A DNA stretch of 64,000 nt from Prevotella dentasini JCM 15908 (GTDB lineage Bacteria > Bacteroidota > Bacteroidia > Bacteroidales > Bacteroidaceae), in NCBI RefSeq assembly GCF_000614065.1, contig NZ_BAKG01000016.1, positions 17,435 through 81,434 on the forward strand, given 5' to 3'. The stretch's first letter is position 1, and each line of letters begins with the position of its first letter. Positions 30,163 through 41,979 of this stretch are shown here, piece after piece. Made by a program: the position numbers and the translations under genes. The notes under the pieces are model-generated. The model was not told the DNA's origin. It saw only the letters and a program-made list of their open reading frames with translations, and made no database searches.

Positions 30163-30340
30163 ACGCCGGGTTGCCCGTGGCTTTTTGTCATATCAATGTG
30201 TTCTGTAGCCTGTATGGATTAGCAGGCATGGAACACGCTGCGGTTTGTCAGTCGGTTCATGCTGCGGCTTCACCGATGCTGGCTTTTGTCTTGTTCCCGA
30301 CGGCTTTCATGGCAGGGAGCGCGAGGCGTTGGCAATAGCC

Positions 30341-32590
30341 TTATAGCCTTATCTTTCCTTCGTGATCTTTCATGATGTCGTTGTCGAAATCAATCTTGGT
30401 TTTGTCGTTCTTCCTCAGGGTCCATCGGAAGAGTATCCATGGCGTGAATGTCCTTTCCGTTGAGTAGGACACACTTCGGTAGGCACCTGTGCTGATGGTG
30501 GTCTTGCTTCGGGGATTGCCGATGAAACTCGTGCATCCTACCGACAAAACGATGTCGGGAGTAAAGCCGTATGATAGGACAAGCGTACTCGTGGGGTTAA
30601 AATTCTTTGTTCTTGAGAACTCCGTGTGTATGTAATTCTGGTAATTGAGTGAAGTTTGTACCTCAAAGTCGCCCCATTTCTTTCTGATAAAGAGCATGGC
30701 GGTGAAATATTTCTTGGCTCCTGCGGTTGTATAGTAGTCTACGTTGTGTGCCGTGTTCATCAGAAGGGTATATCCATTTTTCAGCCAAAGCAGGTTGAGC
30801 TGCATTTTCAGTGAGCGGAATCGGTCCTCGTTTCTGTATGTTGTCAGCAGTCCTCCGTTGTCCAGTGTCATGCTGACAGACTTGGCAATATCGTTGGATA
30901 TGCCGTATGACATGTTTGCGCTGAGGCTCAGCCCTTTGTCGAAATAAGAGACATCTATCCCGAAAGTGTGCGTCTTTGAGGGCATGAGGAATGGATTTCC
31001 ACGGCTGATAAGGAGTGTGTCGGCTGACGTGTTGTACGGATTCAGCAGAGTTACATCCGGTGCTGTGTTGCTGTATCTGTAACTGACGCCTGTCTTTATG
31101 CTGTTGGTGATGTTGTAGAAGGCGTGAAGGGACATCCGCGGTTTGAGATAATGGTGCGAAATGCTGTCCGACTTCATTGATACATACTCCATTCCTGCCA
31201 TGGCGTTATAGGTCAGTCTGCGCATCAGCTGGCCGCTGTAGCCTGCAAAGACAAACTCGTTCAGCCTGTGGTGTCCGTAAAGATGGCTTCCGGTGCCTGT
31301 GCTTTCAATCCTGTCATACGAGTATTGCGTCTCGTTTCCAAAGTTGAGGCTTCCGCCATTGTCGAAGTCCTTGGAATAGTCTAACGTCAGGGTCATCAGC
31401 TTGCGGTCGTTGCTGTATTTCTGATAGTTCTCTCCTCCTTTCCCGTCTATGTGTTCTTCCAAGTTGTTGGTGTTGTCAGCGCGGTTGTCGGAATAAACGG
31501 CATACGCCTCCAGCTCTTCATCTTCGGCAAACAGGTGCTTGTAGTAGGCTGTTGCAGAAAACAGATGCGAGTGGTATTCGGACGTGTTGTTGCGGACAAT
31601 GCTGTGCTTGTTCTGCTCGCCGTGAGAGAGGTAATCGTTGGTTTCCTTGCTTATGTTGCCCTGAATATATGCTGCAAGATAGTCTTTTTCGCCCATTCGC
31701 CACTTTGTCATAAAAGAATAGTCAAATTCTCTGTTCTTGTTTTCCGACTCTCCCCAATATTCTTTCGCAAGCACGGGAGTAACGAGGCTGTACCTGTTTT
31801 CTTTCCTGCTGTGCCCTGCACCGGGTGAGGCGTCTCCGTAGAACGAAATGCTGCTGTTGCCGATTTCAAACTTCGGCATGATGAAATAGTCTTTCTTCGG
31901 ATAGTCTGCACGTGCCGAGAGCTGCTCGTATGTGTATAGCGAGGTGGTCTTTTTCAGTTTTATGTTCATCACGCGCTTCACGCCTTGGCGCATATACTTG
32001 GCTCCGACCACGTCTTCTATCTCTACCGACTTGATGCGCGACGGGTCAATGGGACTTATGCCTGAATTTACGCGCATGCCGTCTATGAGTATGGCCATAG
32101 CCTGACCGTCGGCAGAGCGCACGCTCTCGTTGATAGGGTCGCTGTAGATGAGCGGTATCTCCTGCAAGGCAACAAACGGGTTTCCGCTTTCCTTGGCTTT
32201 CTGCGAAAGGTAGAAGACATATCCCTTTGAGGTGGTCCGGCTGAGTCTTCCCTCAACGACGACGCTGTCGAGCATGGTGCTTTCCGTTTCAAGGATGAAA
32301 TCTAAGGTAACGTCCTGATTGGGGACGGCCACGGAATCTTCCTGATTGCGGAAGCCTATATGGCTTATAACCATATTGTATTTCCCCTGCGGTATGTTGC
32401 CGGTATGGTATTCACCACTGGCTGCCGAATGGGTATGTACAGTCAGTTCTCCGTTCTTGTAAAGATAGATGCTGGCTCCTTTTACTCCAGTGCCTTTCTC
32501 GTCAGTTATTTTTCCCTGTATGTGGTATTGCGGAAAGGCGAATACAGGTGTCAGGAGCAAGGCGAAAAGCAGTGTTATGATTTTATCCAT
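30341..32590 (-). CDS. TonB-dependent receptor-like outer-membrane barrel protein
   Basis: 749 residues from the ATG at 32590, which starts the signal peptide MDKIITLLFALLLTPVFAF; longer upstream readings lack coding character. An N-terminal carboxypeptidase-regulatory-like domain (YHIQGKITDEKGTGVKGASIYLYKNG) is followed by a plug-like segment (SVVVEGRLSRTTSKG, AILIDGMRVN, IKSVEIEDVVGAKY) and a large beta-barrel. It lacks the full SusC signature and a SusD partner, so it fits the outer-membrane beta-barrel/TonB receptor family of unknown ligand. Transcribed alone from 32644-32675. Confidence 0.8.
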   Translation of the reverse strand: MDKIITLLFALLLTPVFAFPQYHIQGKITDEKGTGVKGASIYLYKNGELTVHTHSAASGEYHTGNIPQGKYNMVISHIGFRNQEDSVAVPNQDVTLDFILETESTMLDSVVVEGRLSRTTSKGYVFYLSQKAKESGNPFVALQEIPLIYSDPINESVRSADGQAMAILIDGMRVNSGISPIDPSRIKSVEIEDVVGAKYMRQGVKRVMNIKLKKTTSLYTYEQLSARADYPKKDYFIMPKFEIGNSSISFYGDASPGAGHSRKENRYSLVTPVLAKEYWGESENKNREFDYSFMTKWRMGEKDYLAAYIQGNISKETNDYLSHGEQNKHSIVRNNTSEYHSHLFSATAYYKHLFAEDEELEAYAVYSDNRADNTNNLEEHIDGKGGENYQKYSNDRKLMTLTLDYSKDFDNGGSLNFGNETQYSYDRIESTGTGSHLYGHHRLNEFVFAGYSGQLMRRLTYNAMAGMEYVSMKSDSISHHYLKPRMSLHAFYNITNSIKTGVSYRYSNTAPDVTLLNPYNTSADTLLISRGNPFLMPSKTHTFGIDVSYFDKGLSLSANMSYGISNDIAKSVSMTLDNGGLLTTYRNEDRFRSLKMQLNLLWLKNGYTLLMNTAHNVDYYTTAGAKKYFTAMLFIRKKWGDFEVQTSLNYQNYIHTEFSRTKNFNPTSTLVLSYGFTPDIVLSVGCTSFIGNPRSKTTISTGAYRSVSYSTERTFTPWILFRWTLRKNDKTKIDFDNDIMKDHEGKIRL

Positions 32591-32643
32591 AGCCAAAAGA
32601 CTTGTGAATCGTTTGATGGGATGCTTTAGTTTCCTCCTTGTTG

Positions 32644-32675
32644 CAAAGTTAATGAAAGTTTTTTTATTTTTCCAA
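32644..32675 (-). promoter_or_regulatory. Promoter of the 30341-32590 receptor
   Basis: Minus strand TAACTTTG (32644-32651) with TTG (32673-32675), spacer 21 nt. Confidence 0.5.
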
Positions 32676-32777
32676 GTTTTACATCGAATTAGTCTTTGCC
32701 TTTGAAGATAACCGCAAAGTTGACGAAAAGTTGTTTCCGCGTTGTTGTAATGATGCCTTACCGCCCCGGGGGTACAT

Positions 32778-32808
32778 AAAAAAGACGGACACCCAAGTGC
32801 CCGTCTTT
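32778..32808 (-). terminator. Terminator of the alpha-amylase gene
   Basis: On the minus strand AAAGACGGGCAC and GTGTCCGTCTTT form a stem around TTGG, followed by a run of six T. It lies 71 bp after the amylase stop. Confidence 0.8.
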
Positions 32809-32878
32809 GCATCAGTCGTTATTCTTATTTGAGTTTGTAAGGTTATATGGCATCTCACGATGCTGTACTGAAGAGTAA

Positions 32879-34900
32879 TTATCTGATGATAATCTTCTTG
32901 CCCTGATGGATGTAGATGCCGCGCTGAGTAGGCTTGGCAACACGCTGTCCGGAGAGCGTATAGTAGTAAAGGTCGCTGTTGTTCAGCTTCTCATTGTCTG
33001 TTTCTATATTGTCGATGCCGGTAGCCGTATTAATAGTGAGATTGTAATGCCCCTGTGCATCGGTTGATGGGTTGACGGTAATGAAGGTGCTTTGCCTAAT
33101 GTTCTCGGCATTGACGGTTTGAGGACTGCCTGTGCCTACGCTGAAGACAAAGTTCACGAGGTCTGAGGAGTTTTCGATAGTGAAGTTCTGGACAAACCAT
33201 TTCTTGCCGTCGACGGTTTCAAGGGTTGTAATCTTGTCGCCCGGCCACTTGCCTGACTTGGTGGCATGGTTGCCGCCCCAAATCCATGAATTGATGGCCG
33301 GACTGGCTGCCGTGGTGGAGGCACTGGCCCATGCAGCCCCGGCATCGTCTGCATTTACATATACCTTGATGTCGTAGGGCTTGAAGTCGACAAGGCTGTA
33401 GGTCTGGCTGACGATACCTGTAACGGAGCCATTAATGAGCAGACCGACTTTCAGGACGGTTGTTGCACCCGCGGGGATGGAAATGGTTGTACCGTCTGAC
33501 GCCTTCGTCCCGTTGGATGCAGTCGGTTCGCTGCCGTCCATGGTGTAGACGAGCTGCGCGTCGGTATCGGCAGTGATGGCTTTCAGTGTCGTTTCCTGTG
33601 CACCGTCGTAGGTTCCACCGGGGAGGGTTACCCATGCCGAGTTGATGCTCTTGGAAAGATAGTAGGCATAGTGGTAGCCGGAAAGAACCTGTACATAGTC
33701 GGAGATATTTTGTTGGTAGTTGGCCGTGTTGCCGAGGACAACCAACAGGTTACCTTTCGTTCCGTTGACCTCGTTGGCGTACAGGTCTTGGTTGGTCCAC
33801 TTGTTGGTGAAGTTGCTCATGTTGGTAATGCCTGCCAGTTTGCGTGCAGTAATCATTGCCTTAATCTCACCGGGGTAGGCAAGATAGTGCTTGTAGAAGA
33901 CGCAGGGAGTGCCCGGCATGGCAAGCAGGTAGGCATTGGCAGCGAGGGTGTCGCGACGAATCGGGCCATTGCCGTTGCCGCTGGCACGTACCTCGGTGTC
34001 GTGGTTCTCTACGAAGGTTACGGCATACTGGCGATAGGCAGGCTCGGTTATGAGATTATTGTCAGTCTTGAGCTTGCGCCAGTCTCTTCCGTCTACTGCA
34101 TCACGGACGTTGTACTTGAATGGAAAGTCGAAGGCGGCACTGTGCCGGCCGGTGGCGTCAATCCAGTTGGTGATGGTCTGCTTGCTGTCCCAACATTCAC
34201 CGACGGAGTAGGCAACGCCTGCAGCCTGATTGTAGTCGGCAATGTGCGAGCCGTTGAAGCCTTTCACCATGTCGTAACGGAATCCTGTGTAGCCGAGGTC
34301 GTTGAGAAGGAACTTCTCGTAGGCCTTGACTATGGTCTGCACGTTCTCACTCTTGTGGTCGAGGTCGCGCATGCCGTCCCAGTCTTCTCCCTCGTCGTAG
34401 TTGCTGCTGAGTTCTATTCCCTGTTTCCCGGCTTCGGTGGCAGCCTTTCCGCCGTCGTCGTTGGCACAGATGTCGGCAGGCTTGTGCTGATAGGCAGTGC
34501 CGTTGTAGGTCTCGGCAGGGAAACCGAACCATCCGTTGTCGGTGCCGTGATGGTTGATGACCACGTCGGCAATGGTTCCGATGTTCTTCTGCCTGAAAGT
34601 CTCAATCATGCTCTTCAGCTCGGCCTCTGTTCCGAATGAGGAGTTCTGATTGAAATAATAAAGTGGGTCGTAGCCCATGGAGGTTGAGGCGGACGCCTTT
34701 CCGCTCTGCGGCACCCATACGAGGTCGAAGTAGCCGGCGAAGTCGTTGGCTTTATTTTCGAGTACGGTCCATTTGGAGTCGTCGAAGGAGTCCCAGTAAA
34801 AGCCTTGGAGCATGACACCGCCATAGTTGGCAGGCCAGCCCTGTGCAAGGGCGGTAAGTGAAAGTCCCAAGGCGAAAACGCTTGATAATATCCGCTTCAT
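32879..34900 (-). CDS. Secreted GH13 alpha-amylase with C-terminal starch-binding region
   Basis: 673 residues from the ATG at 34900, which begins a signal peptide (MKRILSSVFALGLSLTALAQ). GH13 catalytic domain about 22-440: nucleophile Asp210 (GFRYDM), acid/base Glu235 (YSVGEC), transition-state Asp301 (VENHDTE), plus DVVINH. A chitobiase-like linker (about 458-535) and a CBM26-like starch-binding domain (SWIWGGNHATKSGKWPGDK) follow. The tail LYYYTLSGQRVAKPTQRGIY ends IHQGKKIIIR and may be a T9SS-type sorting segment. It endo-cleaves starch at the surface for the SusCD importer. Its promoter carries the LacI-type operator. Confidence 0.92.
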   Translation of the reverse strand: MKRILSSVFALGLSLTALAQGWPANYGGVMLQGFYWDSFDDSKWTVLENKANDFAGYFDLVWVPQSGKASASTSMGYDPLYYFNQNSSFGTEAELKSMIETFRQKNIGTIADVVINHHGTDNGWFGFPAETYNGTAYQHKPADICANDDGGKAATEAGKQGIELSSNYDEGEDWDGMRDLDHKSENVQTIVKAYEKFLLNDLGYTGFRYDMVKGFNGSHIADYNQAAGVAYSVGECWDSKQTITNWIDATGRHSAAFDFPFKYNVRDAVDGRDWRKLKTDNNLITEPAYRQYAVTFVENHDTEVRASGNGNGPIRRDTLAANAYLLAMPGTPCVFYKHYLAYPGEIKAMITARKLAGITNMSNFTNKWTNQDLYANEVNGTKGNLLVVLGNTANYQQNISDYVQVLSGYHYAYYLSKSINSAWVTLPGGTYDGAQETTLKAITADTDAQLVYTMDGSEPTASNGTKASDGTTISIPAGATTVLKVGLLINGSVTGIVSQTYSLVDFKPYDIKVYVNADDAGAAWASASTTAASPAINSWIWGGNHATKSGKWPGDKITTLETVDGKKWFVQNFTIENSSDLVNFVFSVGTGSPQTVNAENIRQSTFITVNPSTDAQGHYNLTINTATGIDNIETDNEKLNNSDLYYYTLSGQRVAKPTQRGIYIHQGKKIIIR

Positions 34901-34936
34901 ATAGATTCTTTTTAATGCTTCTCTGTGAAATCTGTG

Positions 34937-34944
34937 CAAAGGTA
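34937..34944 (-). promoter_or_regulatory. Alpha-amylase promoter -7 box
   Basis: Minus-strand TACCTTTG. No TTTG occurs at the -33 position. The operator palindrome lies exactly 55 nt upstream (34945-34999 between them). Confidence 0.65.
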
Positions 34945-34999
34945 CGAATTTATTGAGGGGAGTATATGAAATTGACATACATCAAACGACAAATAGTGT

Positions 35000-35011
35000 G
35001 CAAACGTTTGC
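35000..35011. promoter_or_regulatory. LacI-family operator upstream of the amylase gene
   Basis: Perfect palindrome GCAAACGTTTGC with the central CG typical of LacI/CcpA-type sites, identical to the site between the LacI-family gene and susC at 51176-51187. Confidence 0.8.
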
Positions 35012-35470
35012 GCCCGGTCAGGGACAGGAAAGCTCGGAGGCGGTACGTGTTTCGTGGCACAGCCTTGATACGGGAACATGCGCTGTTCTGATGGTTTGCA
35101 GGTATATGTGCAAAATTTTTCAGCCGTGCAAGGCTCTGATGTTGCGATTCTGAGCATGCGTAAGGTGGCTTTCTTTCTTCTATGGCAGGCTGACGGATGC
35201 AACGTATTGACACGCAGGGGATTAAGAAAGAGAATGTTCATTGTGCCACTTTCGGAAAACGAAAACGGCACTTTCGCAGGATGAAAGTGCCGTTCTCGCA
35301 TGGTGAAAGTGCCGCTTTCGGCAGCCCGTGCTTATTATATAATGGTATAGGGAGCGAGGGGGCTTAATGGCGCTGGCTCAGCTCCTTGGCGGATGCAGGG
35401 AACGCCGGCTTCCCTGACTCCCCTGACTCCTCAGGCTTACGGATAACTCCTCTTGGGCTTGGGCATCTTC
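35012..35470. other. Intergenic stretch between susA and the amylase gene
   Basis: No gene seen. It contains AAAGTGCC repeat copy 4 (35243-35320) and a short CCCTGACTCC tandem tract (about 35411-35430). Confidence 0.5.
35243..35320. repeat. AAAGTGCC palindromic intergenic repeat, copy 4
   Basis: GTGCCACTTTCGG, ACGAAAACGGCACTTTCG, ATGAAAGTGCCGTTCTCG and GTGAAAGTGCCGCTTTCGG follow in alternating orientation, with CATGGTGA-type spacers. Confidence 0.75.
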
Positions 35471-37354
35471 TTAGAAAGAGAGAACCATTGTCTGGCGCGG
35501 CCCGAGCGGAATGTTCTTGGTGAGGTCGACGGTTGCACCGGTGGTGATGTCGGTGGCGGTAGTGTGCCTGCCGATGACCTCGGCATAGCGGGCTGCTTCA
35601 AGCTGGTTGTCGGCCTTCCTGCCGTTGAGGATGGTGAGGACGTTCTTGCCATTCTGCTGACGGGCGATGACGTAGACACCGTGCCAAGGTATGAACTGGG
35701 TCTGCGAGCCGCGGGTAATGACTTCATTGTTCTGCCGCCAGTGGAGCAGGCGGCTTGTCCAGTCGAACATGGCGTTTTCGGCAGCGGTCCGCCCCTCGCG
35801 TGTGAACTTGTCGGCTTTGTCGCCGGGGAAACCGCCGGGGAAGTCTTTGCGGACATTGCCGTCGGTTGCTTCCTTCGTGCCGTTCATGAGAATTTCCGTA
35901 CCATAGTAGAGCTGCGGCGTGCGGTTCATCGTCAGCAGAAGGGCATAGGCCTGCTTGAGGGCTGCGGTGTCGCTGCCGTTGCCGAGGAAACGGTCGGTGT
36001 CGTGGTTTTCGACGAACGCCATCACGGACGACGGGTTGGCATAGAGATAGTCGTAGCAGAGGACGTTGTAGATGCGGTTGAGTCCCTTCCACCATTCGTC
36101 GGTCTCTTCGTTCTTCGCCATCGAAAGGCGGTCGTAGAAGGCGAAGTCCATGACGGTTTTCAGATAGCTGTTCGTGTCGGAGAGCTTGCTGTCCTTCTGC
36201 CATGCAGCCGTGTAGGCAGGCTCGGTAACCCAAGTTTCGCCGACGGTATTGAAGTTGGGGTATTCGCGGTCGAGCACTTTCATCCACTGTGCCATCGCTT
36301 CACGGTCGGCATAGGGATAGGTGTCCATACGGATGCCGTCGATGCCGGCAGACTCTATCCACCAGACGGAATTCTGAATGAGATACTTCATCACGTGAGG
36401 ATTGCGCTGGTTGAGGTCGGGCATTGACTTTACGAACCATCCGTCTGCGGTCTCGGCCATGTCCACCTTGCTTGCGTATGGGTCGAGTACGGGTGTGAGC
36501 TTGTAGGAAGTCTGGAGTCCGTAGCCGGGATGGTTGAACCAATCCTTCGAGGGAACGTCCTTGCTCCACGGATGATAGTCGCCGCAGTGGTTGAAAATCA
36601 TATCCATCACTACCTTTATTCCCTTTGCGTGGCAGGCATCCGTCAGTGCCCTGTACTCGTCGTTCGTGCCGAAGCGCGGGTCTACGCGATAGTAATCTGT
36701 GGTGGCATAGCCGTGATAGGTGCTGTGCCTGCCGTTGTTGGGGCCGTTGTTCTCCAGCACGGGAGTGAACCAGAGAGCAGTTACGCCGAGTTCGGTGAAG
36801 TAGTCGAGGTGCTGACGGATGCCTGCAATGTCGCCGCCGTGGCGGAGACTCGGCTCGTTTCGGTTGCAGTCCCTGTCCTCCATCGTCTTGAAGGCATCGT
36901 TCTGAGGGTTTCCGTTTGCGAAACGGTCGGGCATCAGCATATAGAGCACGTCGGTATTGTCGAATCCCTTTCGGGCATCGCCCGCCATTTCGCGCTGCTC
37001 AAGCCGATAGGCGGAAGAGAACTTCTTGCCCTTGTTCCTGAAGTTTATCTTCATTTTGCCCGGCTGTGCGCCCTTCAAATTCAGATAGACGAGCAGATAG
37101 TTCGGGGAATCGAGACGGACGAGGGAATCTATCTTCACGCCGGGATAGTCGATGCTGACCTCTGACGTCTTGATTCCGTCGCCGTAGACCATCAGTTGGA
37201 GCGACGTATCCTTCATGCCGGCATACCAGTCAGTAGGGTCAATGCGGGTAATGGGCTGTGCATTGAGCACTAAAGGAAGAATCATAAGGAGTAAAAGCCA
37301 ACTTCTCCGGGAGGAGGCGAGTTTGAGATTGCTGAAAATCTGTCGGGATATCAT
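35471..37354 (-). CDS. susA: Neopullulanase/cyclomaltodextrinase-type GH13 (SusA-like)
   Basis: 627 residues with a signal peptide (SWLLLLMILPLVLNAQ). An N-terminal immunoglobulin-like domain (about 34-120) precedes the catalytic barrel, as in SusA of Bacteroides thetaiotaomicron (similar length). Catalytic residues: Asp344 (GIDGIRMDT), Glu373 (VGETW), Asp452 (VENHDTDR); also DMIFNH and MPDLNQRNP. It hydrolyses alpha-1,4 bonds of malto-oligosaccharides and cyclodextrins in the periplasm after SusCD uptake. It lies 113 bp after the pullulanase gene on the same strand, and no separate promoter box is visible, so it is probably co-transcribed. Confidence 0.9.
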   Translation of the reverse strand: MISRQIFSNLKLASSRRSWLLLLMILPLVLNAQPITRIDPTDWYAGMKDTSLQLMVYGDGIKTSEVSIDYPGVKIDSLVRLDSPNYLLVYLNLKGAQPGKMKINFRNKGKKFSSAYRLEQREMAGDARKGFDNTDVLYMLMPDRFANGNPQNDAFKTMEDRDCNRNEPSLRHGGDIAGIRQHLDYFTELGVTALWFTPVLENNGPNNGRHSTYHGYATTDYYRVDPRFGTNDEYRALTDACHAKGIKVVMDMIFNHCGDYHPWSKDVPSKDWFNHPGYGLQTSYKLTPVLDPYASKVDMAETADGWFVKSMPDLNQRNPHVMKYLIQNSVWWIESAGIDGIRMDTYPYADREAMAQWMKVLDREYPNFNTVGETWVTEPAYTAAWQKDSKLSDTNSYLKTVMDFAFYDRLSMAKNEETDEWWKGLNRIYNVLCYDYLYANPSSVMAFVENHDTDRFLGNGSDTAALKQAYALLLTMNRTPQLYYGTEILMNGTKEATDGNVRKDFPGGFPGDKADKFTREGRTAAENAMFDWTSRLLHWRQNNEVITRGSQTQFIPWHGVYVIARQQNGKNVLTILNGRKADNQLEAARYAEVIGRHTTATDITTGATVDLTKNIPLGPRQTMVLSF

Positions 37355-37467
37355 ATTATACTTTGTTGCTTGTATATGGATTTTACGGGTAACTGGCGGC
37401 TGACATTGCTGACAGCCGTCGCAGAAACCCCTCCGGAGTGGAAGGGTTGGAGGAATGTTTCGGTGAT

Positions 37468-39380
37468 TTAGTCGTGTAGGATGAGCGCGCTCTGTCCGTC
37501 GACCATCACTTCGCCGCCTTCCATCTCGCCGAGTCCGGCCTCATTGACCTCGCCGTTGGTACAGACGATGGTGTACTGGCCTTGCGGGATGTTGACGGTG
37601 CGCAGCTCGTTGCCGGCGTTGAGTATGACGTAGATGTTGTTCCACTTGTCGCCGCCGGCATGGTTCTTCAGCCGGAAGCCGACGAGGCAGTCCTGAACGG
37701 GGAGGAACTCGAGGTGCCTGCGGACGAGGTCTGCACTGCCGAGGCGGAAGGCAGGGTGGAGCTTGCGGAGACGGATGAGTCCGCTGTAGTAGTTGAACAC
37801 CTGCGGATAGGCTTCGAGGTTGTTCCAGTCGAGGTGGTTGATGCTGTCGGGTGAGTTGAAGGAATTGTGCACTCCCTTCTTGTCGCGCAGCATCTCCTCG
37901 CCCGAGAGCATGAAGGGCACGCCCTGAGAGGTGAAGACGGCGGTCTGTGCGAGGAGGGCGAGGCGGATGAGCTGCTCGTCGTCGTATTCGGTTTCGGGTA
38001 TGGAGGCGCGCAGTCGGTCGGTGAGGCACATGTCGTCGTGGCAGCTGACGTAGGCAATCATCTGCGTGGGTTCGGTGGCGTAGGGCTGCTTGGAGTAGTT
38101 GACCTTCGAGTAGTCTACCTGCGGATGGGCTATCATGCCTGCGATTCCGGCCTTCAGGCTCTCTTCCTGTCCGGCGACGCCTCCGAGGAATCCTGCCTTG
38201 TGGTCGTCGGAGAACGGGCCGCGCAGTGCGTCGCGCATGTCGTCGGAGAAGGCGGCTATGCCGGGCATCTGCGGTATGGCTGCCTTCATGGCGAGCTTTT
38301 CCTGCGGATAGGCGCAGCGGCCTGCACTCCAGCCCTCGCCGTAGATGAAGATGGAGGGTCGGTGGCATTCATTTCTTTGCGGATGAGGTTCATCGTCTCT
38401 ATGTCGTGCACGCCCATGAGGTCGACGCGGAATCCGTCGATGTGGTATTCGTCGGCCCAGTATTTCATGGATTCGAGCATGAACCGGCGCATGAGCGGCC
38501 TCTCCGATGCGGTTTCGTTGCCGCAGGCAGAGCCGTCGGAAGGTGTTCCGTCGGCATTGTAGCGGTAGTAGGCCTTGGGGAATGTGCGCTCGAAGTTGCT
38601 GCCTGCGAGGTCGAATGTGTGGTTGTAGACTACGTCGAGTATGACGCGGATGCCGGCCTTGTGGAGTGCCTGCACCATCTGCTTGAACTCGGTGATGCGG
38701 CGTTCGGGCCGGGCGGCGTCGGTGGAGTAGCTGCCTTCGGGGACGTTGTAGTTCAGCGGGTCGTAGCCCCAGTTGTATTGCGGAAGGTCGGGGCGCGACT
38801 CGTCTACCGAGGCGTAGTCGAACGAGGGGAGGAGGTGGACGGCGTTGATGCCGAGGGCCTTGAGGTGGGCGATGGCTTTAGGCTCGGTGAGGGCGAGGTA
38901 CTTGCCCTTGTGGGTCAGGCCCGACGACGGGTCGATGGAGAAGTCGCGGTGGTGCAGCTCGTAGATGATAAGCTCGGCCGGGCTTTTGGTGGGCACGCGG
39001 CGGTCGGCGTCCCATCCCTCGGGGTCGGTGTCGTCGAGGTCAATCACGGCACCGCGCCTGCCGTTGCATCCGACGGCCTTGGCGAATACGCCGGGCGTCT
39101 CGCCCTGTCCGATGTCGAAGGTGTAGAACTTGCCCTTGAGGTCGCCCTTGACGGTGGCTGTCCACTGGTTGCTGCCGGCGGATGCGAGCCTGACTTTCTT
39201 GCAGGCCTTTCCGCCCTGTCCGGCCTCGTAGAGGCGGAGGGTGGGCTTGGAGGGCGCGTTGAGGCGGAAGACGGTTGCCTTGGGCGAGTAGGATACTTCG
39301 TTGAACTGTTCCTGTGCCGTTGCGTTCTGCGGGAGCAGGAGGGCGGTGATGACGGCTGCCATGTAGTGTCTTATGTTCAT
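37468..39380 (-). CDS. pulA: Type I pullulanase (frame interrupted)
   Basis: Start at 39380, followed by a signal-like segment (NIRHYMAAVITALLLPQNAT). An N-terminal CBM48-like domain precedes the barrel. The type I pullulanase signature YNWGYDP is at residues 202-208, with catalytic Asp320 (IDGFRVDLM) and Glu349 (IYGEGW). Near 38357 the frame is lost; restoring one C (GACCCTCC to GACCCCTCC) gives ATDPSIFIYGEGWSAGRCAY and continues through SGEEMLRDKKGVHNSFNSPD to the end at 37468, for 637 residues. It cleaves alpha-1,6 branches of pullulan or limit dextrins. The upstream gap holds a 22-bp tandem repeat. The break is likely a sequence error. Confidence 0.87.
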
Positions 39381-39558
39381 AATCGGATTGTTTTTGTAAA
39401 AATATTTTATAGATGGTTCTGCGGATGGAAGCGGACGGAAGCGAATGGAGGCGGATGGCCGGAGGGTGAAAGTTCGATTTTTCAATCGTCTGAATATCAG
39501 CTCATTGCAGATTTGGTGCTACTTTCTTCGGAACGCCTTTATACCTTTTCGGGAAAAA

Positions 39559-39637
39559 GTACGATGTTTTTGGACAAAACGTACGATGTTTTTGGGCGAA
39601 ACGTACGATGTTTTTGGGCAAAACGTACGATGTTTTT
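39559..39637. repeat. 22-bp tandem repeat, 3.6 copies
   Basis: Units begin at 39559, 39581, 39603 and 39625 with GTACGATGTTTTTGG, then RCRAAAC; the fourth is partial. The period is exactly 22 bp (about two helical turns), so it is not coding. It sits between susB and the pullulanase gene. Confidence 0.85.
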
Positions 39638-39684
39638 CCGGGGAAGGTATATGGCGTCCGAAAATGTAAGGTATTTTCGCAAAC

Positions 39685-41830
<2,146 letters not shown>

Positions 41831-41979
41831 ATCCGTTTTTGTTTATCCTTATATATAGCCAGTGTAGCCTGACCTTTTATATATAAGGGCTGTTTTGTTT
41901 TATGTATGCGGGAGATTTGCTTATCCTTATATATACGAGCAGTGGGACGCAGTAGCCTGCGCCCCATTGTCTGTTGGTC

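Noticed and set aside
32755..32770. Start of the 30341-32590 receptor further upstream (to 32812)
   Set aside because: The extension has no coding character and crosses the promoter; the signal peptide begins at 32590.
39559..39637. Possible CRISPR-like array
   Set aside because: The 22-bp units are directly adjacent with no spacers, and no cas genes are present.
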